Positions 44,006 through 53,473 of a stretch of 64,000 bases of DNA are shown piece by piece. This stretch comes from QKMZ01 sp012965515 (GTDB lineage Bacteria > Cyanobacteriota > Vampirovibrionia > Obscuribacterales > Obscuribacteraceae): contig CALFMP010000015.1 of assembly GCA_937879965.1 (NCBI GenBank), positions 1 to 64,000 on the forward strand, written 5' to 3'. The first letter of the stretch is position 1. Every line of letters starts with the position of its first letter. The notes under the pieces are model-generated. The model was not told the origin of the DNA and ran no database searches. It saw nothing but the letters and a program-made list of their open reading frames with translations. Made by a program: the position numbers and the translations under genes.

Positions 44006-44602
44006 TTATCTGGAGTAGTACTCGATAACGAGGCTTTCTTGGAAAGATTGGTCGAGTTGGTCGCGTTCTGGCTTCATGAGCACTTTAGCAGTCAACGCTT
44101 TGACGTCGGTGCTGATCCACTCAGGGCAAACGCTTACCAGTCCAGCTTGCATCCCTTTGACCTTCTCTTTGCTCTTTTCCTTGACGGAAACAACTTGACC
44201 TGGCTTGAGGCGCATCGAAGCAATCGAGGCTTTTTCGCCGTCAACCAAGATGTGTCCGTGGGAGATGAGCTGGCGAGCTTGCGGTCTGCTGGCTACCAGT
44301 CCGGAACGGAAAAGAATGTTATCGAGGCGCGATTCCAAAATTTGGAGCATAACCGTGCCGGTTACGCCTTTCTTGGAGGCTGCTTCGCTGAAATAGTTGA
44401 AGAACTGTTTTTCGGAGACGTCGTACGTCCAACGAATTTTTTGCTTCTCAAGCAAGTGTGTGGCGTACTCAGAACGCTTCTTGCGGTCGCCGCCATGCTG
44501 ACCCGGTGGGTTCGGCTTTCTGGCGATTGCACATTTGATGCGGCCGCATACACTGGCACCGACTGCTCGGCAACGTTTACATCTGGATCCAATGTATCTC
44601 AA
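44006..44602 (-). CDS. rpsD: 30S ribosomal protein S4, zinc-binding type
   Basis: Binds 16S rRNA and starts assembly of the small subunit. 198 residues; the N-terminal domain keeps four Cys (C8, C11, C19, C24; spacing x2, x7, x4), the zinc-type (C+) form. The S4 RNA-binding domain is clear (ESRLDNILFRSGLVASRPQARQLISHGHILVDG). It begins with TTG after AGGAG. No other ribosomal genes are adjacent, so it is separate from the usual rpsM-rpsK-rpoA cluster. A hairpin terminator follows. Confidence 0.96.
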   Translation of the reverse strand: MRYIGSRCKRCRAVGASVCGRIKCAIARKPNPPGQHGGDRKKRSEYATHLLEKQKIRWTYDVSEKQFFNYFSEAASKKGVTGTVMLQILESRLDNILFRSGLVASRPQARQLISHGHILVDGEKASIASMRLKPGQVVSVKEKSKEKVKGMQAGLVSVCPEWISTDVKALTAKVLMKPERDQLDQSFQESLVIEYYSR

Positions 44603-45024
44603 ACTACCAATCTCCTATCAAAAATCGTCAAAACAAAGATGTGCTGCAAAACCAAACAGGGCAGCCGCTCCCTTGCTTTCTCTCAGCTGGAGAATGCACG
44701 TTGGGCACTGCAGCGCAGCTAAATACACGCGCTTTAAGTGCCCGTATATATTAGCAGACGGCAAAGGATACCAGTTGTAGGTAAATAAACGCTTTATAGT
44801 TACTACATGACCTCCGCGGATAATTTCAAGCGGAGTGCTGAAAACCGGCACCAGCAGGCACTCAGCGGAGGCGATTAATTTTACTTAGGACGTCGCGAAT
44901 CGCAAACAATGCGCAATGATTACTGGCTTGCCCTCGAAAACGCATTGGCTTTTGTGGCTTCTAACCATCCGAGGGGTCTTCAAACCCGAGCTAAACTGAC
45001 TCTTGGCAAGCTTGTTCAGGTGAC
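44603..45024. other. Intergenic region, no supported gene
   Basis: 422 bp between two minus-strand genes. I find no convincing frame, tRNA or hairpin. It must hold the rpsD promoter; nothing clear-cut can be pointed to. Confidence 0.5.
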
Positions 45025-47694
45025 CTATTGCTCGCTGCTTTGCTCCAGATTCTCTGCCGTCAGGAGTTTCACCTTCTCTTCCTTTGCAAATGGAATCGTT
45101 ACCTTGAACGTCGTGACGGTGTCTTCGTTGCTTTCGCATCCGATTGTTCCGCCGTGCGCGTCCACAATTCGTTTGCAGAGGTATAAGCCAAGTCCGGTGT
45201 TGGCGACAAATCTCTTGCCGGGCTGCCCGCGCCAGAATTTTTCGAAAAGTACTTTGCGCGACTCTTCGTCTATATAGCTACCGGTGTTTGTGAATTCCAA
45301 AATCAGATCTTCGCCGTCGTCTTCTTGTCTGATTTGCACGCTGCTGCCTTCGGCACCATATTTGATGGCATTGTCAATTAAGTGAGAGAACAAAATTCGT
45401 AATGCTTTTTCGTCAGCACTTAGTTTTTGCATGGAAACTTCGGCAGTGCAGTGAAGCTTGATCTTCTTTGCCTCAGCCGCTGCAGCGTACTCAGCAGCGA
45501 CCTGATCGGCTAATGTCTTTGTATCGACATTTGAAAATTCCATGTCTTTGCCGCCGGATTCATATCTATAAATTTCCAGAAGGCAATCAGTTATCTTCAG
45601 GAGAAATTTGTTGCGGTCTTGAATTTGTCCAATCAGCGTACGGATCTCGTCGGGTACCTCTCCGAGTTTTCCATCCAGCAGCATTTCGAATACGCGGCTC
45701 GAACCAAGCAGGGGCACCTGCATGTCATGCGCGAGAGTGGACATGAAATCGCGAGTCTGCTGTGCGCGTTGCTGCTGCAAAGCCAGCATCTCCGCCCGTT
45801 TTCGCTCAGCTACCCCGGAGAGAATTCCTTTCACTCTTGTGGTCAATTCTTTTGGGTGAAAAGGTTTGAATAGATACTCATCGGCACCTGATTCCCAGCC
45901 TTTGATCAGTGATTCTCGATTGGTAAGTGCAGTCAGCAGTACGACAGGCGTCGATTTCAATACTGGATCGGATTTGATTTCTTTGCATAGCGTCAGACCA
46001 TCTATCTCTGGCATCATGATGTCGCTGATGATCAAATCAGGAACAACCGCTTTCATCTTATCCAGCGCTTCCTGACCGTCTTTTGCTACCAGCACTCGGC
46101 AGAATGACTCGAGAACAGACTCAATGTAAGCGGCTAGCTCTGTGTTGTCCTCCGCAATCAGGACGGTCGGCTTGTGATCTCCTTTGTCGCGTTTTCCAAA
46201 CTCGTTTGCACCATATTGAGGCACCATTGTTTTTCTTGTGGTGCCGCTCTCTTTCTGTTTTGTATTGCTGGCATCTTTGCCGATGAAATTGACTGAGAAT
46301 TGGCTGCCCACGCCAAGCTTGCTTTCTACCGAAACATCACCACCCAACAGTCGTGCAAATTCGACAACCAGAGCCAGCCCCAGACCGGCTCCTTCAAAAC
46401 GCCTGGTGGAGGGTGCTTCTGCTTGTCTGAAACGCTGAAAGATCAGGTCAATATCCGACTCAGGAATGCCAATGCCTGTGTCTTTGACGGCAACTGTCCA
46501 TTGATCTCCTTCGCCCTTTGCCAAGTTGACTGTGATGATGCCGTTGATTGGTGTAAATTTGACTGCATTGGAAACCAGATTGAAAAGGATTCGTTCGTAC
46601 AAATAGCGGTCGATTTCAATTGGGTGTGACGCTTCCGGCAGATTGGAAACAAGCGTCAATTGCTTTTGTTTCAAAGCCGGGGCGAAGTCGGCAAGTATAG
46701 ACCTTGTCAGTGCGACAACATCTGTCGGTTCCGGTCGCAATTCGATTTTTCCTGCTTCCAAGCGGGAGAAGTCGAGCAATCCAGTAATCAATTGCAGCAA
46801 CCTGACCGTGTTGTTATGCATGGTCTTGAGGTGTTCGCTTTGTTCTTCTGTGAGAGAACCAGCATCGCCAGCCAGAATAGATTCGATGGGAGCCAAGATT
46901 AGCGTGAGCGGTGTTCTCAACTCGTGCGACACGGTAGCAACGAATTCGCTCTTTACCCTCTCCGATTCGATGAGTTTTTCGTTTAATTGGCTCAGTTCTT
47001 CAGCGCGCTTCGCTACTTCATCTTCAATCTGTCGACGATCTGCAATGCCTGAGTACATGCGGCGCACCAGGTAGAAGAATCCGCAGAAGACGAATGCTCC
47101 AAGTAACGCGAAACCCCAGGCTGTCTGCGAGAAGACATTGTGTGATTCTGTAAGTTTTCCTTGAATTAGCTCTTGCTGATTGACTTCCAATCGTTCTATC
47201 AAGGTTTGAAGAATGCTGCTGTCGCTTGATTTGTCGTACGCCTTCATTTTGGCAAGCGCACTCTCCATTCCTTTAGTTCTGCGTTCTTGAATCACGCTGA
47301 GCAAATGAGCAATGCGCTTGACGCTGATTTCATTCAAGCGTAAGAGGTTTCGGCGCTCGTACCAATCGGGGACATTGGTGTACAGGGTCTGTAGGTGTGC
47401 AGGAATGCTGGATGCGGCTGTGTTGAACTCGTTGGAATACTTCTCTTGCGGATCGAGCAAGTAAGCGCGAGTAAGCGATTCAGTCTTGATGATTGCCTCA
47501 CGAGTTGCGCGCAATTCTTCCAGATATGTGTGCCGCATCTGGAGGGTTTTGGAATTGTCGACTGAACTCGATGACAGAAAGAAAAACGCACCGAACATAA
47601 ACGTTGCCAGTCCCAGAAGAATGCCAAAGCCAGTAGTCAGTTGTGTCTCCATGGACAAACTGTTTTTCAGGCCGGCTTTCTTCTCTGGACTCAC
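45025..47694 (-). CDS. Hybrid sensor kinase with two kinase cores (HK-REC-HK)
   Basis: 889 residues. Two membrane helices (about 20-42 and 192-212) bracket a helical extracytoplasmic sensor (about 45-190) of CHASE3 type. Kinase 1: H257 in SHELRTPL, then N-box (NLVSNAVKF), DTGIGI and GLGL. Receiver (about 508-625): D558 in SDIMMPEIDG and K610. Kinase 2: H656 in LAHDMQVPLLG, N-box (HLIDNAIKYG), a weak G1 box (NTG), and GLGLYLCKR. Both His and the Asp are intact. The start is a GTG without a good ribosome site; an ATG at 47652 is possible. Confidence 0.92.
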   Translation of the reverse strand: MSPEKKAGLKNSLSMETQLTTGFGILLGLATFMFGAFFFLSSSSVDNSKTLQMRHTYLEELRATREAIIKTESLTRAYLLDPQEKYSNEFNTAASSIPAHLQTLYTNVPDWYERRNLLRLNEISVKRIAHLLSVIQERRTKGMESALAKMKAYDKSSDSSILQTLIERLEVNQQELIQGKLTESHNVFSQTAWGFALLGAFVFCGFFYLVRRMYSGIADRRQIEDEVAKRAEELSQLNEKLIESERVKSEFVATVSHELRTPLTLILAPIESILAGDAGSLTEEQSEHLKTMHNNTVRLLQLITGLLDFSRLEAGKIELRPEPTDVVALTRSILADFAPALKQKQLTLVSNLPEASHPIEIDRYLYERILFNLVSNAVKFTPINGIITVNLAKGEGDQWTVAVKDTGIGIPESDIDLIFQRFRQAEAPSTRRFEGAGLGLALVVEFARLLGGDVSVESKLGVGSQFSVNFIGKDASNTKQKESGTTRKTMVPQYGANEFGKRDKGDHKPTVLIAEDNTELAAYIESVLESFCRVLVAKDGQEALDKMKAVVPDLIISDIMMPEIDGLTLCKEIKSDPVLKSTPVVLLTALTNRESLIKGWESGADEYLFKPFHPKELTTRVKGILSGVAERKRAEMLALQQQRAQQTRDFMSTLAHDMQVPLLGSSRVFEMLLDGKLGEVPDEIRTLIGQIQDRNKFLLKITDCLLEIYRYESGGKDMEFSNVDTKTLADQVAAEYAAAAEAKKIKLHCTAEVSMQKLSADEKALRILFSHLIDNAIKYGAEGSSVQIRQEDDGEDLILEFTNTGSYIDEESRKVLFEKFWRGQPGKRFVANTGLGLYLCKRIVDAHGGTIGCESNEDTVTTFKVTIPFAKEEKVKLLTAENLEQSSEQ

Positions 47695-47794
47695 GGCGTT
47701 TATCTACTAAGTAATAGGCCTAACTGCTTCGCTGTTCCCCAAATAACTGTCTGGATAACCGAAAGCGTCTGATAGAAGCACTTGGGGCTTGCTA

Positions 47795-47812
47795 ATCCCC
47801 CTTAAGGGGGAT
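47795..47812. repeat. Perfect 18-bp palindrome
   Basis: ATCCCCCTTAAGGGGGAT is identical on both strands. It lies between the Sel1-repeat gene and the hybrid kinase gene, both on the minus strand, so it could end the first transcript or serve as an operator for the second. Confidence 0.6.
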
Positions 47813-47865
47813 GCTCAAGAAGCCGATTTTGAAAGGTTTTAGACTTTTGGTTTGTTAGCTAACAA

Positions 47866-48636
47866 TTATGGTCCGCTGCTGGCTGCTGCTGAAGCGGCAC
47901 CTACGGATTTGACGATTTCCCCGTAACCTGCCCAAGAGTCTTTTATGCTGTAGAGCCCGTCGCTGTAGGCCTGTTGCGATTCTTTCGTGCGTTTTTCCAG
48001 CGCCTTCACTCCCGGGATTTTCTCCAGGGCTATCTTCGCTTCTTCCGAGTCTTGAAGTGCAGCTTCCCTCAGCCAGACTTCAGCGTGTTTGATGTCTTTC
48101 TTCGCCCATTTATCGTCCATGTACATGAGCCCAAGGTGGACTTGCGCTTCCCTTTCTCCATGCTGTGCCGCTTTCAGTAGCCAGTGTTCTGCTTTGTCCA
48201 GATCTTTCTCAACCACTCGCCCTTCGAGGTAGAGGTGACCCAAGTAGCTTTCGGCTTCTCGCAGGCCCTGTTCGGCAGCCTTTTCCAACCAATAGAGCGC
48301 GGTCTTCATGTCTTTCTCGACGCCGAGTCCCGCTTGGTAAAGCATTCCTAAAACAGTCTGTGCTTTTGGATGTCCATCGACCGCTAAAATTCTCGCTTTT
48401 TCAGCCGCCAGTTTGAATTTTTGATGGACGATATGATGGTGAACTTCGTGAAAAGAATCGATCTTTTCTGCTTTTGCACCGACTTGCGATTGGCTCGATT
48501 GTCCCTTGCCCTTAGCTGCCTTTACCGGCAAGGCTTGAAACGCTGAAACCGTGACTGTGCCCGCAGCTAAAATTGCCAGCCCGGCAAGACTGAAAACAGA
48601 TTTTTGAATATGGGTAATCGGAAAAAGCATCGGCAC
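47866..48636 (-). CDS. Sel1-repeat exported protein
   Basis: 256 residues. A signal peptide (about 12-38) precedes a Lys/Ser-rich linker. Three Sel1 repeats follow: AQTVLGMLYQAGLGVEKDMKTALYWLEKAAEQG, AESYLGHLYLEGRVVEKDLDKAEHWLLKAAQHG, and AQVHLGLMYMDDKWAKKDIKHAEVWLREAA, each giving a short helix pair. Such proteins are scaffolds for other proteins. An unstructured C-terminus ends in Ala/Ser. The start is GTG at 48636 or the ATG two codons inside. Confidence 0.85.
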   Translation of the reverse strand: MPMLFPITHIQKSVFSLAGLAILAAGTVTVSAFQALPVKAAKGKGQSSQSQVGAKAEKIDSFHEVHHHIVHQKFKLAAEKARILAVDGHPKAQTVLGMLYQAGLGVEKDMKTALYWLEKAAEQGLREAESYLGHLYLEGRVVEKDLDKAEHWLLKAAQHGEREAQVHLGLMYMDDKWAKKDIKHAEVWLREAALQDSEEAKIALEKIPGVKALEKRTKESQQAYSDGLYSIKDSWAGYGEIVKSVGAASAAASSGP

Positions 48637-48682
48637 AAAACACCAGAAGTATCACGAGCCAATAGTTTACCGGAATTTGGTC

Positions 48683-49720
48683 TTAGAATCTTCTTGCCAC
48701 CGGTTTGCTTTGCACCGCTGACACCAGGCTTTTCGCAAGCCCTCGCGCCATCACTTGTCTGAATGGCGTCACTGTAACGATGTCATAACTCGCGCCTTTC
48801 ATGGTCAATTCATTATCCAGTTCTTCCAGAAGATGACCGCCTTTTGAGTCGTTGCCCACTTGAAGAAAGCTAATTGAAATCTGGTCTGGCGATGTCATTT
48901 TTTGACTTGCATTGATGATCAAATCTTTGAGTGCGCGCGGGTTGTCCGGATCGCCATCAGTGACAACCGCGATCACCAACGGCTGCGTACGACCCATTGA
49001 TTGTGCGCGGAAATAATCGTCGAGTTGACGTTTCATTGCTCCGACAAGGTTGGTGCCGCCGTCGGGTGAGTTTTGGTGGAACAGACCAGGGATCATGTCG
49101 GCTCTTACATTGTGATAGACAGAGTCATTTCCGCTAAAGAAAACAAGCGTCAGCCCTTGCGGCAAAACCTGCGCGGTTTGTCTTGCCAGGTCCAATGTTT
49201 GATTCAAACACCAATCCCAGCGGCTTATGCTGCGTGGACTAAAGTTGCCGAACGTCATCGGCAAGGCACAGTCTTCTGTTTTCATAGAGCCTGAGCGGTC
49301 CATAATAACAGTCACATGCCTGCCGCGCAGCCGTGCGACTTCCATTGGAGCGAGCAGACTTCCATTCAAGGGCTGTCTGAAATTGTTCGGGATGCTCTGA
49401 TTAAAGCTTGGTGTTGCCGGGCTAGTTCGCACTTGTTGAAGCACGCGGTTCGCAAAAGCTGCTGCATCCAGAACCTTCTTTACAGTCTCCGGCTCTGCAA
49501 AATCATTTGCCCAACCGCTGGGAGCCGTCGGCTCCGCTTGAGTTGGAGGCAATCTGAAACTACTAACGCTGTCGGGACCAATGCCGAGATCTCTGCTGTC
49601 AGATACAGCAGCAACCGGATCATTGGACTGAGCCCTCTGAATTCTATATGTGCTCTGACCGAGCGCAGAATTTGCCGTGAGCAACAGACATGCCATTGCT
49701 GCAAGGGCAGTTAGTCTCAT
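48683..49720 (-). CDS. Secreted von Willebrand factor A domain protein
   Basis: 345 residues from the ATG at 49720, which has GGGAG 8 bases upstream; a longer frame to 49759 has no site. A signal peptide (about 1-22) is followed by a Ser/Pro-rich region. The VWA domain (about 130-335) has a complete MIDAS: DRSGSMK, GGTNLVGA and VVTDGDPDN. It binds metal and a partner protein outside the membrane. The C-terminus ends with a basic KPVARRF. Confidence 0.85.
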   Translation of the reverse strand: MRLTALAAMACLLLTANSALGQSTYRIQRAQSNDPVAAVSDSRDLGIGPDSVSSFRLPPTQAEPTAPSGWANDFAEPETVKKVLDAAAFANRVLQQVRTSPATPSFNQSIPNNFRQPLNGSLLAPMEVARLRGRHVTVIMDRSGSMKTEDCALPMTFGNFSPRSISRWDWCLNQTLDLARQTAQVLPQGLTLVFFSGNDSVYHNVRADMIPGLFHQNSPDGGTNLVGAMKRQLDDYFRAQSMGRTQPLVIAVVTDGDPDNPRALKDLIINASQKMTSPDQISISFLQVGNDSKGGHLLEELDNELTMKGASYDIVTVTPFRQVMARGLAKSLVSAVQSKPVARRF

Positions 49721-49809
49721 TGCCAAATCTCCCGAGGGTCGAAGCGTATGGGCGAGCATCTCGCCGCCAATAAAGGTATTGGACGCCCAGGGAGATTTTA
49801 TGTTCCAAT

Positions 49810-52182
49810 CTATCCGCCTGTGATTGATTCGACTGTTTCACTCAATTTTGCCAGCAATGCAGCATCTCTTTCATTGCTGAGAGTGACAAGGATGCCTTTG
49901 CCGAAGTCGGCGAGAAGCATATATCCACTTTGTGTTTGCATCATGAGTTGCTTGATGTGGGCGTGTCCCATGACCTTCATTATGTGATGAGAGTTCATGT
50001 AGGACACCAATGAGCAGCCGCCCAACGACTCGACATCTATTTCATTTGGAAGCGCACTGGTGATGGGTAAACCGTCGTAGCCGCAGACCATATAACCAAC
50101 TACACCTTGAACCTTCAGAATCGGATCTAACGCTGCAGCCATTTGTCTTGCGGCATCCAGAGTGATTACTCGCGCATTGCTATGACTGAGTCCTTTTTGA
50201 ATTACGTTCTGAATCTTCTCCATCGTGTCGTCTGTAAGCAAGAACCTGCCGAAATCTTTGATGGTACCCGGGTTGTTTGTCGCATTTCTGACTTCGGCTA
50301 ATCTGCCCAGCGAAGCTAGGCATTCATTAACGTCGTTTTCCATGACTGAGCTTTGCTGCGCGTGCTCAGATTGGATTGCAGGCTGCGCAACAATCGTAGG
50401 TGGCTTTGATTGCTCAGGCTCATTGAATAGCTGATTGATTCTGTCTCCAATTGCCTCAATTGGAAGCGAGCTGCTGCGCGAGACCGGTACGATTTTTGGT
50501 TGGGGATACTCAACGGGAGATGGAACTGGAGTTGGCACCGGAAGTGGATCTTGCACCGGGACTGGATTTGAGGCCGGGAGTGGATTTGGTACCGGGACTG
50601 GATTTGGTACCGGAAGTGGTGCAGGCGTTTGTGCTGGAAGAGGTGATGTTGTCGAGACCGCTGGTGGTGCCCATGGATTTTGAACCGGTCTTGAGGCAGT
50701 TGAAATGGGTGGCGACCAGGGGGCAGCAGGTGCGGGAGGATTCGCAGGTGTCGGAGGTGGCACCCAAGCCGTTTCCGGTAAAGCAACAGCTGGAACATTG
50801 CTCCACGTGTTAGACCATTCTGGAAATTGTGTCTTATTTTTCTGCGAGTCGGCGGCTAGCTGTTTCATTATCTCTGCCGTGTCTTTCAGATTGAGTTTTG
50901 AAAAGTTCGGATTGGCATTTACCGAGTACGGAACTAGTGGTCCGGTTTCGGTTTGCCCTTCAAAATGCGGTTTTGCAGGCGGTGGCACGACCGGATACGC
51001 ACCGGACTTCCACTCGGTGAGTTCATCATTGGAGAAGTCGTGTCCTTTGACCTGGCTGCTAGGAGCGGTCGTGTCCCGAATAGTTTTTGATTGTAGTTCT
51101 GTGCATGGCGTGTTCACTTCTACCGTAGCGTGAGGGTCTGAGATTGGTTTTTCCCCCTGAGGACTGACCGTCAATACCATCGATGAACCAAGGTTGACAG
51201 AGATTGCAAACTGTTGGGTCGTGATATTTGCCGGCACCACATGTGGTGGGTTTGTTGAGACAGGCAAAACTGCCGCAGGAACGATATCCTGAGCAGGAGA
51301 TGTCTGAGTGGACACGGGTTGAGGATGGAATTCAGCCCTTGATTCGGCTACAAAATCAGAACGAATTTCTGCCCTCAATTGTGCTCTTATTTGAGTTTGA
51401 GAGTCTTCGTTCAGTACTGCCGTGTCATTGCTATCTGATTCAGCATGGACACTGATCAAGTCATTCAAATGGTCGCTGTGATCCGCATGCTCTGCTTCTT
51501 CACGGAGGTGTTCGTGCACCTTCTCTCTAATTGCGTCGGCGAGTGTCTTACCAACCTCTTCGACTGGTGCGTTGTTCTTATGAATATTCAGTCTTTTGCC
51601 GAGACCACCGATCGCAGAATGAGTTCCAGTAACATATTGATCGACGACAGGCACGCCATAAGGAGTCTTTTCCTTCTCCGGCTCCTTGACTGGCTGGTTT
51701 TTGGGTGCGAGTACAGCAGGATCAATTTTTGTTTGCGCACCACTCGTACTAATCGATTGATTTCTTTGCGATGAGTCAAATCCTGAACCTTTGCCCGTGT
51801 TGTGCAGAGGTGTAGTCGATGGCGCCACCACCGCGCATTTCAATTTCGTTGAAGAGGAACTTCCGACACTTCGTGTACTGCGTGGGTCGTTTGCTCTTTT
51901 CTTTCTGTTTCCAAAAATGTCTAGAAGCGGGTCCCAAAAATTTGCTTTTGCAGCGGGGAGACTATCGAGAATTTCCACTGCCAACCGGCTGCTGTCGCCA
52001 GGTCTGACCGAATCAGGAAGTTCCAAATCATGAACGGCTGCCACCACTTGACTCAGGTTTGCCCGAAAACTAACTGCGGAGTCATTGACCATGAGCACTC
52101 GTCTCAGCCGCATCTCTTCTTCCTGCGACAGATTTCCGTCTAATTCGCGTTGAATCAGAAGCCGTGTTTGAGATTCATTCAT
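49810..52182 (-). CDS. Proline-rich protein with C-terminal Roadblock/LC7-like domain
   Basis: 790 residues from the ATG at 52182 after GGGGGACGT. An in-frame extension to 52452 lacks a ribosome site and looks non-coding. N-terminus (1-80): helical, like the start of anti-sigma or DUF proteins (LIQRELDGNLSQEEEMRLRRVL). Middle (about 100-600) is mostly unstructured, with Pro-rich runs and PVPNPVPVPNP-like repeats. C-terminal 120 residues (GVVGYMVCGYDGLPITSALP, then GYMLLADFGKGILVTLS) match the Roadblock/LC7 fold, which binds small GTPases such as MglA. The MglA partner is not in the window. Confidence 0.75.
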   Translation of the reverse strand: MNESQTRLLIQRELDGNLSQEEEMRLRRVLMVNDSAVSFRANLSQVVAAVHDLELPDSVRPGDSSRLAVEILDSLPAAKANFWDPLLDIFGNRKKRANDPRSTRSVGSSSSTKLKCAVVAPSTTPLHNTGKGSGFDSSQRNQSISTSGAQTKIDPAVLAPKNQPVKEPEKEKTPYGVPVVDQYVTGTHSAIGGLGKRLNIHKNNAPVEEVGKTLADAIREKVHEHLREEAEHADHSDHLNDLISVHAESDSNDTAVLNEDSQTQIRAQLRAEIRSDFVAESRAEFHPQPVSTQTSPAQDIVPAAVLPVSTNPPHVVPANITTQQFAISVNLGSSMVLTVSPQGEKPISDPHATVEVNTPCTELQSKTIRDTTAPSSQVKGHDFSNDELTEWKSGAYPVVPPPAKPHFEGQTETGPLVPYSVNANPNFSKLNLKDTAEIMKQLAADSQKNKTQFPEWSNTWSNVPAVALPETAWVPPPTPANPPAPAAPWSPPISTASRPVQNPWAPPAVSTTSPLPAQTPAPLPVPNPVPVPNPLPASNPVPVQDPLPVPTPVPSPVEYPQPKIVPVSRSSSLPIEAIGDRINQLFNEPEQSKPPTIVAQPAIQSEHAQQSSVMENDVNECLASLGRLAEVRNATNNPGTIKDFGRFLLTDDTMEKIQNVIQKGLSHSNARVITLDAARQMAAALDPILKVQGVVGYMVCGYDGLPITSALPNEIDVESLGGCSLVSYMNSHHIMKVMGHAHIKQLMMQTQSGYMLLADFGKGILVTLSNERDAALLAKLSETVESITGG

Positions 52183-52695
52183 ACGTCCCCCCATTCCACT
52201 CGACGCCAACTCGGGAATGCGTCTCGTGGATGCAAAAGCGTGACCACGACTCGAAAGTCGCTGGGCACAAGCTATTCTTGATGTGTGATTCGTTTTCTCT
52301 ATGCAGCAGCGCAACGCACTTAGCGCCTGAAGCACAGTTCGTTTACGTAACCCCTCAACAGCAAGGTGCGTACGCCTTGCCTCTGTTATTGCCGCCAATG
52401 CCCCGTAAAAGGGCCGCCAAAGCTGAAAACAGCCGTATTTGCATCTTTGCACGCACCCAAGAATGTTGTCAAGAGAGTATGGGTTGTCCGAAACGGGCAG
52501 TAGAGTGTAGTCTTGAGACTTCCCTGGATGTACCTTAACTAAATTTCAACAGCGCCCAGCGTGAAAACGACGTCTACATGCGGACTTTGAAAAACGACCG
52601 CGAGCATGTCGCTATTAGTGGATAAGCGTGCCCATTATTAGAGGTCTATAATTGTGCTGGAATCTCGTGATTGTCGAACTTTGAGGTCCATCAGC

Positions 52696-53394
52696 ATGCG
52701 TTTTTCGCCTTCCGTGCAAAGGGGTGGTTTCTGTTTCGTTGTCGCTGGCTTGTTGCTTAGTGGCTCTGTCCTTGTGATGCCAGCTTACGGTCAAAGTTAC
52801 GGGGATGTTACGGTACGGAAGAATCCGGATGGGTCGATAGAAACCTTCGACAGTTTTGCCTCCTCGCCAGCCACGTCCAGGCGCAGTTCGCGCTCCGGAT
52901 ATAAACGCTCATCTCAAAAGTACGGCGACGGTGTCGTCGTCAGGAAGAATGCCGACGGCTCAATCGAGACCTTCGATTCGGGTGATGTTTCACCCCGCCG
53001 CTCACCTGGAAAGCAATCGTTTTCGCGGTCGGTAAGCAAATCTAGCGACGGGGGAACCGTGCGCAAAAAAACTGAGGGTTCAGCTGGTGTTCACAAATTC
53101 GTGCATAAATATTCGAAAGGTGTCACGGTCAAGAAGAATCCTGATGGTACGATCGAGGTCATCGGCTTCACGAGCGGGCCGGCTGCCTCGAAAGAGAGGT
53201 CGAGCTCTTCTGGTAAAGCGGGGTCTTCGGCGATGTTGAATTCCGCTCCCAAGTCGAGTCCTTCTGCTAAAGCCGGCACTGCTTCCAAAGCAAAACGCCG
53301 CACTGCTCGCAGACCTAGAAGTCATGGCAATTTTGGTGATGTAAGAGTAATTAGAAACGCGGATGGCTCAATCGAAACTTACGATGCGAATTAA
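52696..53394 (+). CDS. Secreted repeat protein with DGSIET motifs
   Basis: 232 residues from ATG 52696 (GAGG 9 bases before). The GTG at 52654 is too close to a TATAAT (52647-52652). Signal peptide about 1-32. Four full copies of a motif of about 19 residues read V-x-K/R-K/R-N-x-D-G-S/T-I-E-T/V, near residues 34-52, 76-95, 139-157 and 213-232, with a degenerate copy near 119-133. They are separated by Ser/Arg/Lys-rich linkers. I do not recognise the family. The motif could be a beta-hairpin unit. Confidence 0.75.
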   Translation: MRFSPSVQRGGFCFVVAGLLLSGSVLVMPAYGQSYGDVTVRKNPDGSIETFDSFASSPATSRRSSRSGYKRSSQKYGDGVVVRKNADGSIETFDSGDVSPRRSPGKQSFSRSVSKSSDGGTVRKKTEGSAGVHKFVHKYSKGVTVKKNPDGTIEVIGFTSGPAASKERSSSSGKAGSSAMLNSAPKSSPSAKAGTASKAKRRTARRPRSHGNFGDVRVIRNADGSIETYDAN

Positions 53395-53473
53395 GATTGA
53401 GACTGAATTTTCGGTACAAATCGAGTTGTCGGAATAAACGCAAACTCGGTACAAAAAAGGAAACAAGGAAATC

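Noticed and set aside
43943..44722. 259-codon open frame on the plus strand opposite rpsD
   Set aside because: It lies wholly antisense to the well-supported S4 gene, has no ribosome site, and its residues look like a shadow of the S4 codons.
52183..52452. 90-codon N-terminal extension of the Roadblock protein
   Set aside because: No ribosome site, no secondary-structure pattern; the ATG at 52182 has a G-rich site and a sensible N-terminus.
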